A stretch of 64,000 nucleotides of DNA from Ahaetulla prasina (GCF_028640845.1 NC_080543.1:7198959-7262958), one strand, 5' to 3'; shown: positions 1 to 10,358, counted from the stretch's first letter. The notes: a model not told the origin generated them from the sequence alone. Numbers and translations are program-made.

Positions 1-690
1 TTCTTATTCTATTCTGATTTCTTATTCTGTTCTATTCTATTCTATTCTGATATCCTATCCTATCCTATCCTATCCTATCCTATCCTATTCTATCCTATCC
101 TATCCTATCCTATCCTTACTCCATTCTATTCTATCCTATCCTATCCTATCCTATCCTATCCTATCCTATCCTATCCTATCCTATTCCATTCCATTCTATT
201 CTATTCTTTCTTATTCTATTCTGATTTCTTATTCTGTTCTATTCTATTCTATTCTGATATCCTATCCTATCCTATCCTATCCTATCCTATCCTATCCTAT
301 CCTATCCTATCCTATCCTATCCTATCCTTACTCTATTCTATTCTATTCTATTCTATTCTATTCTATTCTATTCTATTCTATTCTATTCTATTCTATTCTA
401 TTTATTCTATTCTTTCTGATTTCCTATCCTATCCTATCCTATCCTATCCTATCCTTATCCTGTCCTGTCCTGTCCTGTCCCGACCCGCCCCGTCCCGTCC
501 CGTCCCGTCCCGTCCCATCCCATCCCATCCCATCCCATCCTATTGTATGCTATTCTGATTTCTTATTCTATTCTATTCTATTCTATTCTATTCTATTCTA
601 TTCTATTCTATTCTATTCTATTTTCTACTCTATTCTGCTCTGCTCTGCTCTGCTCTGCTCTGCTCTGCTCTACTCTACTCTACTCTTCTC
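1..690. repeat. Pentanucleotide satellite, several related units
   Basis: Blocks of 5-bp units follow one another: TATCC, TATTC, CTGTC, CCGTC, CATCC, TATTC again, then CTGCT and CTACT. Neighbouring block types differ from each other by one base, as expected if point variants of one unit spread by slippage. The segment around 190-330 repeats the layout of 1-120, which suggests a longer-range duplication as well. The open frame at 543-755 is only this repeat translated. Confidence 0.97.
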
Positions 691-744
691 AGAAAGAAGC
701 GAGCAGAAAATATATATTCATTCTTCCTACTTCCTCTCAACAAC

Positions 745-893
745 CTGGTTACTGACTTCATAGCTGCAGCAATTCACTTAACCGTGGCAAGGAAACGTGT
801 CAAAAGTCATTTAATGACTGATTCGCTTAGCAACATAAACAAGAACATTTGGGGTTCAGTTACGGTCGTACGTCGAGGACAATCTGTACTGCC
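745..893 (+). mobile_element. pogo/Tigger-like MITE, 3' fragment
   Basis: The fragment keeps the 'cacttaacc...gattcgcttagcaac' body and ends with 'ggtcgtacgtcgaggacaat', a decayed form of the terminal repeat seen in full-length copies at 53002 and 59362. The 5' half is missing. The superfamily name rests on how the terminal repeat looks and is an inference. Confidence 0.6.
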
Positions 894-1731
894 AAGAGTA
901 CACGCGCACGTTCGTCGCTCCTTCCCTGTTGTTTGCAAAGCTGCGAGCGACATTTTTCCCAATCCAAGTCTAAATTCTTAATTACGAAGCTTTCGGTGCT
1001 AAGTTGAAGGTTTTCACTCTAGACCGAAACCGCAAAATGTGCGTTTCAGAACAGGTCTAAGGTCTAACTCTGCAGGTCCTAGGATAAGGAATAACCCTTT
1101 TCTAAACACAATCCCACCTAATCTTTGCTCTAAGGATGACTGAGAGACAGGCTCGTTTGAAATTTTGATTTATGGACCCCATTTGCTGAATCTAATGATT
1201 ACAGAATGCTGAGCGATAGCAAAAAAAACATCACTTGAGCAGATATACTCCTCAAAATGAAAAAAAAAAGAAAAGAAAAGAAACCAACCGCCCCGTCTCC
1301 CCCACCCTGTTTGTTTTATTGAAACTAATTAAATGCAGCAAAGGCTGTCGCTACAACTCTCACTTGTGAATTTCCCCAGTGACATATCTGGCAAGAGGGA
1401 TTTCTGGGCTGACCCAGCAAAGCAATTTTTACATGCCAGCTGCAAACATAGTTTAGAAACTAGTACAAAGCATTTTTTTTTTGTCGTTAGGATTCGTCTC
1501 CTCTTGCTTAAAAGGCATCATTAAACCGGAAAGAGTTCTTTTTTTAAAAAAAAGTATTATTTTATGGTACCTGGTTCCAAAGTTGAAACTTATTTTCTCT
1601 CTGTGTGTAAACTTTGCTAGTTTATTTTTTATCCCACCTTTATTATTTTTAGAAATAACTCAAGTCAGCAAACATATACTTAAGATTTTTTCCGCCTCCT
1701 ATTTTCCCCACAACAACGATCCCGTGAGGTG
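894..1731. other. Unassigned non-coding sequence
   Basis: There is no repeat family I recognise and no convincing open frame. A short A-rich run lies near 1258-1285. The small open frames here lack conserved motifs. This may be older unique intergenic DNA. Confidence 0.6.
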
Positions 1732-2073
1732 CAGTGGTGGGTTTCTACCGGTTCACCTCAGTTCGGGCGAACCCGTAAAGGCGGCGGCGGGAGGATCCGC
1801 CCACTGGCCCAGATGTCATCACGGATGCTCTGCGCATGTGCAAAAGCACCACACGCACACAAAGCAAGCAAGCGCGTGCTCACAGTTCTCAACCGGTTCA
1901 CCTCAGTTCGGGCGAACCTGTAAAGGCAGTGGCGGGAGGATCCGCCCACCCGCCCAGATGTCATCACGGACGCCCTGCGCATGCGCAGAAGCACCGCACG
2001 CACACACGGAAAGCAAGCAAGCGCATGCTCACAGTTCTCAACCGGTAGCGAAGATACATGAAACCTACTACTG
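1732..2073. mobile_element. Non-autonomous hAT MITE with exact 8-bp TSD
   Basis: The ends are CAGTGGTGGGTTTC and GAAACCTACTACTG, an imperfect terminal inverted repeat. The 8-bp target duplication GTGAGGTG is exact at 1724-1731 and 2074-2081. Inside, a unit of about 145-149 bp starting at 'ccggttcacctcag' (1748 and 1893) is duplicated in tandem. The second unit carries the palindrome TGCGCATGCGCA at 1976-1987. It encodes no transposase, so mobility would need an hAT transposase supplied elsewhere. Confidence 0.92.
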
Positions 2074-2105
2074 GTGAGGTGGATTAAGCTAAGGGAGAGT
2101 GATTG

Positions 2106-2702
2106 TGTTGTGTCTGCAGGGCCCAAGCCGGGCTTCTTGGCAGAGAGTGACTCGGAGAGTGAGGCGGAAGAGCCGACAGGGCTTCCCTCTGCAGAAACTT
2201 CCTCTCTGGCTCCGCTCCAGATTCCAGAGGCAGGCCAGGTGGAGGAGAAGGAGCTGACACGGCCTATTTCCCCCGACCCCTCCTTCCCCCTGGCGACGCC
2301 CCAAGAGCCAGCTGAGGAGGACCAATCGTGGCTAGATGCAAGGCAGCGACGCCGAGTGAAGCGTGCGCAGCAAAAGAAAGAAAGGGGCTGGCCCAGGGAG
2401 TGCCGAGTCACGGAGCCACACCCCACAGGGTATAAAAGTGGGTGGAGCTGCCTTTGGGCTCCATGACGGACAAAAACTGACTTTTGGAAACTTCGGCTGC
2501 TTTATTCTGGAATTGGCTTTTCGGACTTCTGTTTACTTCTGAGCTCTGGGTTGCTCCAGCAACAGACCGCAATAGCATTGAAGAGATAAGGAGGACTTGG
2601 CAGGCCATCGCAGGTTCATTGCCAGAGCTGATATCTGTAGCAAGAATAAATTGCTGGCAAATACAGTCGGCTCGTGTGTCTTCTTGGGGGTGGGGCAGAA
2701 CA
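2106..2702 (+). mobile_element. Solo LTR, family A (TSD GATTG)
   Basis: The 597-bp element starts TGTTGTGTC and ends CAGAACA, flanked by an exact 5-bp duplication GATTG at 2101-2105 and 2703-2707. A TATA box (tataaaa) lies at 2431 and a poly(A) signal AATAAA at 2645-2650, matching a U3-R-U5 layout. No internal gag/pol follows, so this is a solo LTR left by recombination. The 130-aa open frame at 2074-2466 runs through U3 and is probably not a gene. I cannot say whether it is Gypsy-type or retroviral. Confidence 0.9.
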
Positions 2703-2707
2703 GATTG

Positions 2708-2825
2708 GCACAAAGACACCCAGCAGGCTTTCATGCCTATGGAGGGACTAGAACTCACAGTCTCCCACTTTAGACATGAAAGCTGGCTGGGTGACTTTGG
2801 CCCAATCACCAGGGGACAGTGAGTT
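2708..2825 (+). mobile_element. tRNA-type SINE fragment
   Basis: The stretch 'gaaagctggctgggtgactttggcccaatcacc' matches the body unit of the expanded SINE at 51660-52320. It abuts the right-hand TSD of the LTR at 2106-2702, so the LTR seems to have landed in or beside this SINE. Confidence 0.55.
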
Positions 2826-3190
2826 CTAAACCAGCCTTACTCATGACTTAGGGCCACAGATTTGAAAGAGGGATGAAAGAGGCCATCTTTGTCAAAATTT
2901 AACAGGGATACAACATCTTCTGTCTCCAGTCTACAACCCAGTCCTTTCAGCAATTCTAAGAAGGCTCCACACTCATTTGCATCAATTAAGTGAGCCTGAG
3001 GACACAGATAAACCTCCAAGTGGCCTCAACGACTCATTAAAAGGATGCGAATGACCAGCTGTCTGCGTGGAATATAAATCCGTCCGTTCCCCACCATCCA
3101 GTCAGAGCTGAAGAAGCTTCTTGGATGAGAATTGAAACGTCTTCAAAGATATTTACCTGTAATTGATTTCTCTTCCAAGGACATTCCAGT
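2826..3190 (+). mobile_element. Penelope-like element fragment with hammerhead-like core
   Basis: Sequence leading into 'gagctgaagaagcttcttgg' (3116) is shared with fragments near 7263, 28689 and 37692. A hammerhead-type core CTGAAGA (3118-3124) and GAAAC (3134-3138) flank a stem II that is weakened on its 3' arm. Assignment to Penelope-like elements rests on this motif and is an inference. The 60-aa minus-strand frame at 2837-3019 has no recognised domain. Confidence 0.5.
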
Positions 3191-3445
3191 TATTTGCTGC
3201 CTATCTACCTTAGTTGTCATCTTCGCCTTCTTCCAGTTCCTTCCATCTTGCCAAGCATAATAATTTTTTTCTTCATTCATTGCATCCTATGCCCAAACTA
3301 TGTGCTTGCTGAATTTGGTCTCAGGAGAGCCGTCAGTCTTGATTTGGTCCAGGGAAGGACCAACTAATTCTTTGTGCAGGCCTTTAGTACGCTTAGCAAC
3401 CAGCTATAAATCCATCATTTGAAAGTAATTATTATCATTCTATGG

Positions 3446-3615
3446 GGGGCACGATGGCTCAGTTGGTTAAAGACGCTGAGCTTGTCGTCTGGAAAGCTGA
3501 CAGACAGGGTTTGAGACCCGAGACCCAAGAGACGGGTTGAGCTCCCGTCACTTGCCCCAGCTCCTGCTCACCTAGCAGTTCAAAAGCATGCAAATGTGAG
3601 TAGATAAATAGGTAG
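3446..3615 (+). mobile_element. Old truncated Sauria-type SINE
   Basis: The tRNA-like head 'gatggctcagttggttaaagacgctgagcttgtcg' and the following 'gagctcccgt...cttgccccagctcctg' match the Sauria SINE, but the copy is diverged and lacks the (ACCTTT)n tail. It has A- and B-box-like sequence but is not a tRNA gene. Confidence 0.65.
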
Positions 3616-3661
3616 TATTTATTAAGTAAGAGGTAATATTTAATAAGGACTGGGGTGATAT

Positions 3662-4014
3662 AACGGGATGCAGTGGCTCAGTGGCTAAGACGCTAAGCTT
3701 GTCGATCGAAAGGTCGGCAGCTCAGCGGTTCGAATCCCTAGTGCCGTGTAATGGGGTGAGCTCCCGTTACTTGTCCCAGCTTTTGCCACCCTAGCAATTC
3801 CAAAGCAGGTGAAAAATAGGGACCACCTTTGGTGGGAAGGGAACAGCATTCTGTGAGCCTTTGGCATTGAGTCATGCCGGCCACATGACCACGGAGACGT
3901 CTTCGGACAGCGCTGGCTCTTCGGCTTTGAAACGGAGATGAACACCGCCCCCTAGAGTCGGGAATGACTAGCACATACGTGCGAGGGGGACCGTTACCTT
4001 TACCTTTACCTTTA
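3662..4014 (+). mobile_element. Sauria-type SINE, full length
   Basis: It has a tRNA-related head with a B box (ggttcgaatccc near 3727), the central body 'ggccacatgaccacggagacgtc', a BovB-like 'agagtcgggaatgacta' segment and an (ACCTTT)n tail. It is inserted in a CR1 fragment, with a near-exact duplication GGGGTGATAT at 3652-3661 and GGGGTGACAT at 4015-4024. Sauria SINEs are known to borrow BovB enzymes for retrotransposition. Confidence 0.88.
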
Positions 4015-4410
4015 GGGGTGACATGATAGCAATTTTCCAATATTTGAGGGGCTGCCATAAAGAAGAGGGGGTCAACCTATTTCCCAGAGCACCAGAAGGC
4101 AAGAGAAGAAACAATGGACGAAAACTAATCAAACAGAGAAGCAACCTGGAATTAAGGAGAAATTTTCTGACAGTGAGAAAGAACAATTAATCAAAAATCT
4201 GCCTTCAGAAGTTGTGGATGCTCCAACACTGGAGATTTTAAAGAAGAAATTGCACAACCATTTGTTTGAAATGGTATATAGGGTTTCCTGCTTGAGCCGG
4301 AGGTTGAGCTACAGGACCTCCAAGGTCCCTTTCCAACTCTTAATCTATTTCTATTTCTATTCCATTCCATTCCTTTCCTTTCCTTTCTTTCAGGCCTGAT
4401 CCAACACAGT
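4015..4410 (+). mobile_element. CR1 LINE 3' fragment
   Basis: The stretch 'gggtgacatgatagcaattttccaatatttgagg' through 'ggacctccaaggtccctttccaactc' is the CR1 reverse-transcriptase C-terminal region and 3' UTR. It ends in a degenerate (ATTTCT) and (ATTCC) tail. Fragments of the same region recur at least ten times in the window. Confidence 0.88.
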
Positions 4411-4708
4411 TTGCAAATGCTGAAAGATCAACCCTGACTGCTCTTTAGAAGGTCAGATCCTGAAGATGAAACTGAAACACTTTGGCCACCTAATGAGAAG
4501 GAAGGACTCACTGGAGAAGATGCTGGGAACGATTGAGGGCAAAAGAAGAAGGGGACGACAGAGAACGAGGTGGCTGGATGGAGTCACCGAAGCAGTCGGC
4601 GTGAGTTTAAAGGGACTCCAGAGGATGGTAGAGGACAGGAAGGCCTGGAGGAATGTTGTCCATGGGGTCGCGATGGGTCGGACATGACTTCGCAACTAAC
4701 AACAACAA
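4411..4708 (+). mobile_element. BovB LINE 3' end, copy 1
   Basis: The frame at 4466-4687 encodes HFGHLMRRKDSLEK...GKRRRGRQRTRWLDGVTEAV...VHGVAMGRT, the signature C-terminus of the BovB (RTE-clade) reverse transcriptase. It ends in 'cgcaactaacaacaacaaca'. BovB is common in squamates and known for horizontal transfer. The copy is strongly 5' truncated. Confidence 0.92.
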
Positions 4709-4711
4709 CAT

Positions 4712-5126
4712 GGTTTTCCTAGTTGCAGTGTCTGGCTGTGAAAGTTGGACCATAAGGAAGGCTGAGCGCCAAAGACTCAAAGACTCCGGCGAGTCCCTTG
4801 GACTGCAAGGCGATCCAACTGGTCAGTCCTAGAGGAGATCAACCTGACTGCTCTTTAGAAGGCCAGATCCTGAAGAGGAAAATCAAAATCCTTTGGCCAC
4901 CTAATGAAAAGGAAGGACTCCCTCGAGAAGAGCCGAATGCTGGGAACGATGGAGGGCAAAAGAAGAAGGGGACGGCAGAGAACGAGGTGGCTGGATGGAG
5001 TCACCGAAGCAGTCGGCGTGAGCTTAAATGGACTCCAGAGGATGGTGGAGGACAGGAAGGCCTGGAGGAACGTGGTCCATGGGATCGCGATGGGTCGGAC
5101 ACGACTTCGCAACTAACAACAACAAC
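4712..5126 (+). mobile_element. BovB LINE 3' end, copy 2
   Basis: This copy starts further upstream ('gaaagttggaccataaggaaggctgagcgcc', reading as E-S-W-T-I-R-K-A-E-R-Q) and ends in the same 'caactaacaacaacaacaa' tail. It lies directly behind copy 1 in the same orientation. It may be a second insertion targeted to the first tail or a tandem duplication. Confidence 0.9.
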
Positions 5127-5774
5127 AAGCTGCACTGTGAAGGACAGGAAAGATTTCGCACTGTTTGCAGGCCACATTTCTGGAAAGACAGAACAAATAT
5201 TCTGGCAGATGTAAAGCCATGTGGTTTGGCCCAAGAATGGTCTCATTTCCTGTATTTGGACTGACTTGAATGTAAAGTGCTACTGAAATAATGGGAATGT
5301 TTTTTAGACCTATTCTGGAAATGTAAGATATGTTACCGTAGTAGTCATAAGTACCAGTTTGGAAGCTTTAATGCATTCAGCACAGTCCTCTTAAAAACGA
5401 TAGGGGAAAAAAACAAAAGGATCACGAGCTTCAAAAATGCAGATGTTTGCCTATCTCAGGCCCCAGCTGTTTTGCACTGGCAATCCTACAAGACTTAATA
5501 AGATGGGTGAGCTCTCCTCACTGGATGCATCCAAGCAGAGATTTTAATTAGGATTTCTGCACAGAAGACGGGGTTGGCTTGGAAGGCCCAGATGCTGGTT
5601 CCAGCTCCATGATTTTACCTAAAACCCTGCAAGTTGTTATGTTATGCAGAATGTCTTGTTTGAAATATTTTGGGGAGCTCAATAGATCAGCTGTTCCTAC
5701 CACAACGAAAAAGAAGATGGAATAGAAAGGAAGGGAGCCTTATAAATAAGTATATTTCAGGCGTATATGTGCAG
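5127..5774. other. Unassigned sequence
   Basis: I see no clear repeat or gene. The part before the CR1 fragment is AT-rich and carries stops in all frames. Confidence 0.5.
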
Positions 5775-6180
5775 AGAGAAGCAACAAAGATGATGAGGGG
5801 ACTGGAGGCTAAAACATATGAAGAACGGTTGCTGGAACTGGGTATGTCTAGTTTGATGAAAAGAAGGACTAGGGGTGATATGATAGCAGTGATCCAATAT
5901 CTCAGAGAGGGAGTCAAGCTATTCTCCAAAGCATTTGAAGGCAGGACAAGAAGCAATGGGTGGAAACTAATGAAGGAGAGAAGCAACCTAGAACTAAGGA
6001 TAAATTTCCTGACAGTCAGAACAGTCAGTGGAACAACTTGCCTGCAGAAGTTCTAAACGCTCCAACAGTGGATGTTTTTAAGAAGATGTTAGATAACTGT
6101 TTGTCTGAAGTGCTATAAGGTTTCCTGCCTAAGCAGGGGGTTGGACTAGAAGGCCTCCAAGGTCCCTTCCAACTCTGTTA
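5775..6180 (+). mobile_element. CR1 LINE 3' fragment
   Basis: The frame beginning near 5770 reads VQREATKMMRGLEAKTYEERLLELGMSSLMKRRTRGDMIAVIQYL, the conserved CR1 C-terminus, with later frame damage. The 3' UTR 'ggttggactagaaggcctccaaggtcccttccaactc' leads straight into the ATTCT tail. Confidence 0.92.
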
Positions 6181-6240
6181 TTCTATTCTATTCTATTCTA
6201 TTCTATTCTATTCTATTCTATTCTATTCTATTCTATTCTC
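6178..6240. repeat. (TATTC)n microsatellite from CR1 tail
   Basis: About twelve TATTC units begin exactly where the CR1 3' UTR ends, so the array is an expansion of the LINE tail. Confidence 0.95.
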
Positions 6241-6282
6241 AAGGGGAAGGAAGGAGGGAAGGGAGGGAGGGAGGAAGAAAGG
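6241..6282. repeat. G/A-rich low-complexity tract
   Basis: GGAAGGAGGGA-type purine repeat lies between two CR1 fragments. Confidence 0.85.
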
Positions 6283-6620
6283 ACTAGGGGTGACATAATA
6301 GTAATGTTCCAATATTTGAGGGGCTGCCACAAAAAAGCGGGGGTCAACTTATTTTCCAAAGCACCTGAAGGCAAGAACAATGGATGGAAAGTAATCAAGG
6401 AAAGATCCAACCTAGAACTAAGGAGAAATTTCCTGACAATTAGAACAATTAATCAGCAGAACAGCTTGCCACCAGAAGTTGTGAATGCTCCAACACTGGA
6501 GGCTCTTAAAAAGCGACTGGACAGTCACTTGTCTGGAATGTTATAGGATTTCTTGCCTGAGCAGCGGGTTGGAATAGAGGACCTCCAAGGTCCCTTCCAA
6601 CTGTGTTATACTGTGTAAAT
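6283..6620 (+). mobile_element. CR1 LINE 3' fragment
   Basis: A second CR1 tail region, from 'actaggggtgacataatag' to 'gacctccaaggtcccttccaact', lies in tandem behind the 5775 copy. The tail reads TGTTATACTG and is not expanded. Confidence 0.88.
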
Positions 6621-6871
6621 TCTGAAGAAGGAAGCAAGGAAAGAAGGGAGCGGGGGAGGGAGGAAAGAAGGAAGGAAGGATCTCATTAAAAATGCTAAAA
6701 GACAACTGATACAGAAAGATGGAGCTCCTGTAGACAGAATCTGTGTCCTTTGACCTTCCAAATTGTAACCAGATGGGTACAAATGAGGGCGGGGGGGGGG
6801 GGAGAAGAACTTCAAAACTATTCCACTGGAGCCTCAGTGAAACAAGTGAAGCCATTTCATCCTCAAGAAAA

Positions 6872-7142
6872 TTGAGGCCTCTGTGGCTCAGACTGCTAAG
6901 ACAGTCTGTTATTAACACAGTTGCTTGCAATTACTGCAGGTTCTAGTCCCACCAGGCCCAAGGTTGACTCAGCCTTCCATCTTTTATAAGGTAGGTAAAA
7001 TGAGGACCCAGATTGTTGGGGGCAATAAAAGTTGACTTTGTATATAATATACAAATGGATGAAGACTATTGCTAATACAGTGTAAGCCGCCCTGAGTCTT
7101 CGGAGAAGGGCGGGATATAAATGCAAATTAAAAAAAAATATA
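6872..7142 (+). mobile_element. tRNA-derived SINE with L2-like LINE tail
   Basis: The tRNA-like head (ctgtggctcagactgctaag; B box ggttctagtccc near 6941) is followed by 'caaggttgactcagccttcc' and a tail 'gccgccctgagtcttcgg...gggcgggatataaatg'. The tail closely matches the 3' end of the L2-like LINE at 46920-46960, which suggests that LINE family mobilises this SINE. Three more copies lie at 22886, 33897 and 49553. Confidence 0.85.
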
Positions 7143-7219
7143 TACATGACTAAGATTTAGTTGCAGATTAATTTGGCGTGCAGCAAAATTGCCGGCAGAC
7201 CAGAAGACAAGCAAAACAG

Positions 7220-7425
7220 GGTTCTTCCGATGACGGACAAATAGGAAAGTGGAACAGAGCCACCGAAGAAGCTTCTTGGGTGAGAAGCGAAACATCTGCA
7301 AGGAAAAACCAAGAAAGTCCAGTCGCTTCTTGAAAAAACAAAAAAACCTTTTTGGGACAACCTGGATGATGGAGAATCTCCATAGATGTTGACTAAGCTC
7401 AGAGCGCACTAAAGGCCCCACATCT
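7220..7425 (+). mobile_element. Penelope-like fragment with decayed hammerhead-like core
   Basis: 'ccgaagaagcttcttggg' to 'gcgaaacatctgc' (7263-7300) is the same motif as at 3118 and 37692, but the first core base triplet is CCG instead of CTG, so catalysis is unlikely. The following 'tttgggacaacctggatgatggagaatctccatagatgt' is shared with 28768 and 37780. Confidence 0.5.
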
Positions 7426-7502
7426 TGCTCGGGACAATGAAGACTTTTTAAAGAAGAATATTTCTCAAGATTTCCATTCTATCTGCTCTCTCTTAGCCTT
7501 AA

Positions 7503-8062
7503 CAGATTTAACAGATGAACAGATTTGGAAGGGACCTTGCAGGTCATCTAGTCCAACCCCCCACCCAAGCAGGAGATTCTACACCATTTCTGACCGATGG
7601 CAGTCCAGTCTCTTCTTGAAAGCTTCCAGGGATGAAGCTCCCACAACTTCTGAAGGCAAATTTCCGTTCCACGGGTTGATTGCTCTCATGGTCAGAAATT
7701 TTCTCCCCATTTCCAGGTTGAATCTCTTCTCATTCAGTTTCCATCCATTATTCCTTGTCTGGCCTTCGGGTGCTTTGGAAAAGAGTTTGAGCCCCTCCTC
7801 TCTTGTGGCAGCCCCTCAAATATTGGAAGACTGCTATCATGTCTCCCCTGGTCCTTCTCTTCACTAGACTAGCTATGCCCAGTACCTGTAACCATTCAGC
7901 GTATGTTTAAGTCTCCGGTCCCCTCATCATCTTAGTTGCTCTTCTCTGCACCCTTTCTAGAGTCTCCACATCTTTTTTTATAGTGTGGTGACCAAAACTG
8001 CATGCAGTACTCTAGGTATGGCCTTACTAACGCTTTATAGACACCTTGGAAGGTGTCCCGCA
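7503..8062 (-). mobile_element. CR1 LINE 3' fragment
   Basis: Reading on the minus strand, it covers about 0.5 kb of the CR1 C-terminal coding region and 3' UTR. The plus strand begins 'ggaagggaccttgcaggtcatctagtccaac' and runs through 'tgctatcatgtctcccctgg' to 'gtactctaggtatggcctta'. It is frame-damaged. Confidence 0.9.
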
Positions 8063-8183
8063 AGAAATCTTTTCTTCTCAGACAGATTATTATACAATCT
8101 GGAATAAATGGTATGAATGGCTTGAGTCTAGAAATAAAGGGAAAAAATTAAAGGGGAGAAATTAGAATGTACTGAATGTATTA

Positions 8184-8545
8184 AAGGTAAAGGTAAAGGT
8201 TCCCCTCACACATACGTGCTAGTTGTTCCTGACTCTAGGGGGCGGTGCTCATCTCCGTTACAAAGCCGAAGAGCCAGCGCTGTTCGAAGACGTCTCCGTG
8301 GTCATGCGGCCGGCATGACTCAACGCCAAAGGCGCACGGAACGCTGTTCCCTTCCCACCAAAGGTGGTCCCTATTTTTTCTACTTGCATTTTTACCTGCT
8401 TTCGAAACTGCTAGGTTGGCAGAAGCTGAGACAAGTAACGGGAGCTCACCCCATTACACGGCAGCACTAGGGATCTCGAACCACTGAGCTGCCGACCTTT
8501 CGATCGATAAGCTCAACGTCCTAGCCCCTGAGCCACCGCGTCCCT
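8184..8545 (-). mobile_element. Sauria-type SINE, full length, exact 14-bp TSD
   Basis: The minus-strand element has the (ACCTTT)n tail at its left edge (aaaggtaaaggtaaaggtt) and the tRNA-like head at its right edge. The target duplication TACTGAATGTATTA is exact at 8170-8183 and 8546-8559. This target-primed insertion looks relatively young. Confidence 0.95.
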
Positions 8546-8559
8546 TACTGAATGTATTA

Positions 8560-9235
8560 GGAATGTATAATATGTAAATAAGAAATATGTAAGAATCTAG
8601 AAAAGTAAAGCTATTAATATTAGATAATTTAATGTAAATAAGGAAAAGGGGATAAGAAAGAAAATAAAATAACAAATGGGATACGAGGGGGGAAAGGTAT
8701 AAAAGCGAGAGAAGACCACTCAGAAACGCCGTTTAGAAGTAGGAAATATTTATATGTTATACGTTGTGTGTCTGTCAGATTGTGTAAAATGAATTTTAAA
8801 AAAAAAGAAAAAAGAAATATTTTCTTCTCTTGGGTGATGTCCCAATATACTGCGTCTCCTCCAATGTCAGGAACTGAAGAGTGTAAGAAAGGAACATCAG
8901 AGCAAAATAAATTCATTTAACCGGTCAACACTGGGATTTTAGAACTGTCGCTAGGATTCTTAGCTTTCTCTCCACTACGCAACTCAAAGCTTCTCATTAT
9001 TGCATCTTTTTTTCTGGTGCATGAAAGATTAACCTTTTTTTGTGTGTGGAGGGGGAAGTTTCTGGGTGAAGGTGACAAGTTAATTTTTCACACCTCTGGC
9101 ACATTTTTGTGAGCTATGTCTGGAACTGGAGGAAAGGACTCATAATTCACCCCAGAGAGCCAAAAGGAAAGAAGGCATCACTTGCTTCCCCTTAGATTTC
9201 CAAATACTTCTTTCTCTTAATAAATTCATAATAAC
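8560..9235. other. Unassigned AT-rich sequence
   Basis: I recognise no repeat family or coding region. The small frames have no recognisable domain. Confidence 0.5.
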
Positions 9236-9722
9236 AGAGTTGGAAGGGACCTTAGAGGTCTTCTAGTCCAACCCCCTGCCCAGGCAGGAAACCCTACACT
9301 ATTTCAGACAAAGTCAGATTCACTTAACGACCACATGACACTTAACACATACCTTCCTGAGACTTCCCGTCCTCTATTGGGATTTCCCCAAAAAATCAAG
9401 ATGGCTGCAACTTCCCAATCGAAGGGGAGGGATTTTGACTGTGTGATCATGGCTCGCATTTGGCTTTTTTTTTGGCCTCTGTTTAATATCCAATCTCTTC
9501 TTCTTAAAAGCCTCCGGTGATGCAGCACCCTAAATTTCTGGAAGCCAGTCGTTCCACTGATTAATTGTTCTTACTGAAATTCCTCCTTAGGTCTAGGTGG
9601 CTTCTCTCCTTGGCTAGTTTCCATCTGTTGCTTCTTGTCCTACCTTCAGGGGCTTTTCAGAATAGCTTGATTCTCTCTTCTTTATGGCAGCCCCTCAAAT
9701 ATTGGAAGACTGCTATCATGTC
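9236..9722 (-). mobile_element. CR1 LINE fragment, distal part (split)
   Basis: CR1 3' UTR 'gagttggaagggaccttagaggtcttctagtcc' starts at 9236. An insert at about 9312-9487 interrupts it after 'ttcagacaaa'; the insert begins with pogo-like MITE sequence (tcagattcacttaacgacc). CR1 resumes at 'aatctcttcttct' and runs to 'tgctatcatgtc' at 9722. The remainder of the same CR1 lies at 10432-10725. Confidence 0.88.
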
Positions 9723-10358
9723 TGTCATCTGCACCTCTAGAACTGTCTGGTTTGGTTCTGCAACCCAACAAGACAGACACAGACTTCGGAGGATCATTAG
9801 AACTGCAGAAAAAACAATGGCTACCAACCTGCCTTCCATGGAGGACCTGTATATTGCACGAATCAAAAAGAGGGCTGGGAAAATATTTACAGACCCCTCA
9901 CATCCTGGACATAAACTGTTTCAACTACTACCCTCAAAACAACGCTGTAGACATTGCACACCAGAACAACTAGACACAAGAAGAGTTTTTTCCCGAAGGC
10001 CATCACTCTGCTAAACAAATAATTCCCTCAACATTGATTTACTAAGTCTGCAGTACTATTAATCTTTTCGTCGTTCCCATCACCCATCTCCTTCCACTTA
10101 TGACTGCATGACTGTAACTTTGTTGCTTGTATCCTTATGATTTCTATTGATATTGTTTCCTGATTGCTTATTTGTAGCCTATGACTCATTAAGTATTGTA
10201 TCATTAAGTGTTAAATTTGTACCCTATGACTATCATTAAGTGTTGTAAGTGCTGTACCTTAATGAAGGTATATTTTCTTTTATGTACACTGAGAGCATAC
10301 AGTATGCCCCAAGACAAATTCCTTGTGTGTCCAATCACACTTGGCCAATAAAAAATTC
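9723..10358 (+). mobile_element. L2/Rex1-like LINE 3' part inserted in CR1
   Basis: The frame at 9700-10010 reads SVICTSRTVWFGSATQQDRHRLRRIIRTAEKTMATNLPSMEDLYIARIKKRA..., the C-terminus of a CR1/L2-superfamily LINE. The 3' end is 'cacttggccaataaaaaattc', running into ATTCT repeats. Short flanking ATGTC-like sequence on both sides fits insertion into the minus-strand CR1. Confidence 0.85.

Noticed and set aside
2837..3019. 60-aa minus-strand frame with LLNFDKDGLFHPSF
   Set aside because: Short, without homology I recognise, and lying within a repeat shared with other loci; probably chance.
3662..3760. tRNA gene-like sequence with A and B boxes (also at 8184, 29760, 6872, 22886 and 33897)
   Set aside because: These are SINE heads: the boxes are followed by SINE bodies and tails, and the cloverleaf cannot be completed.
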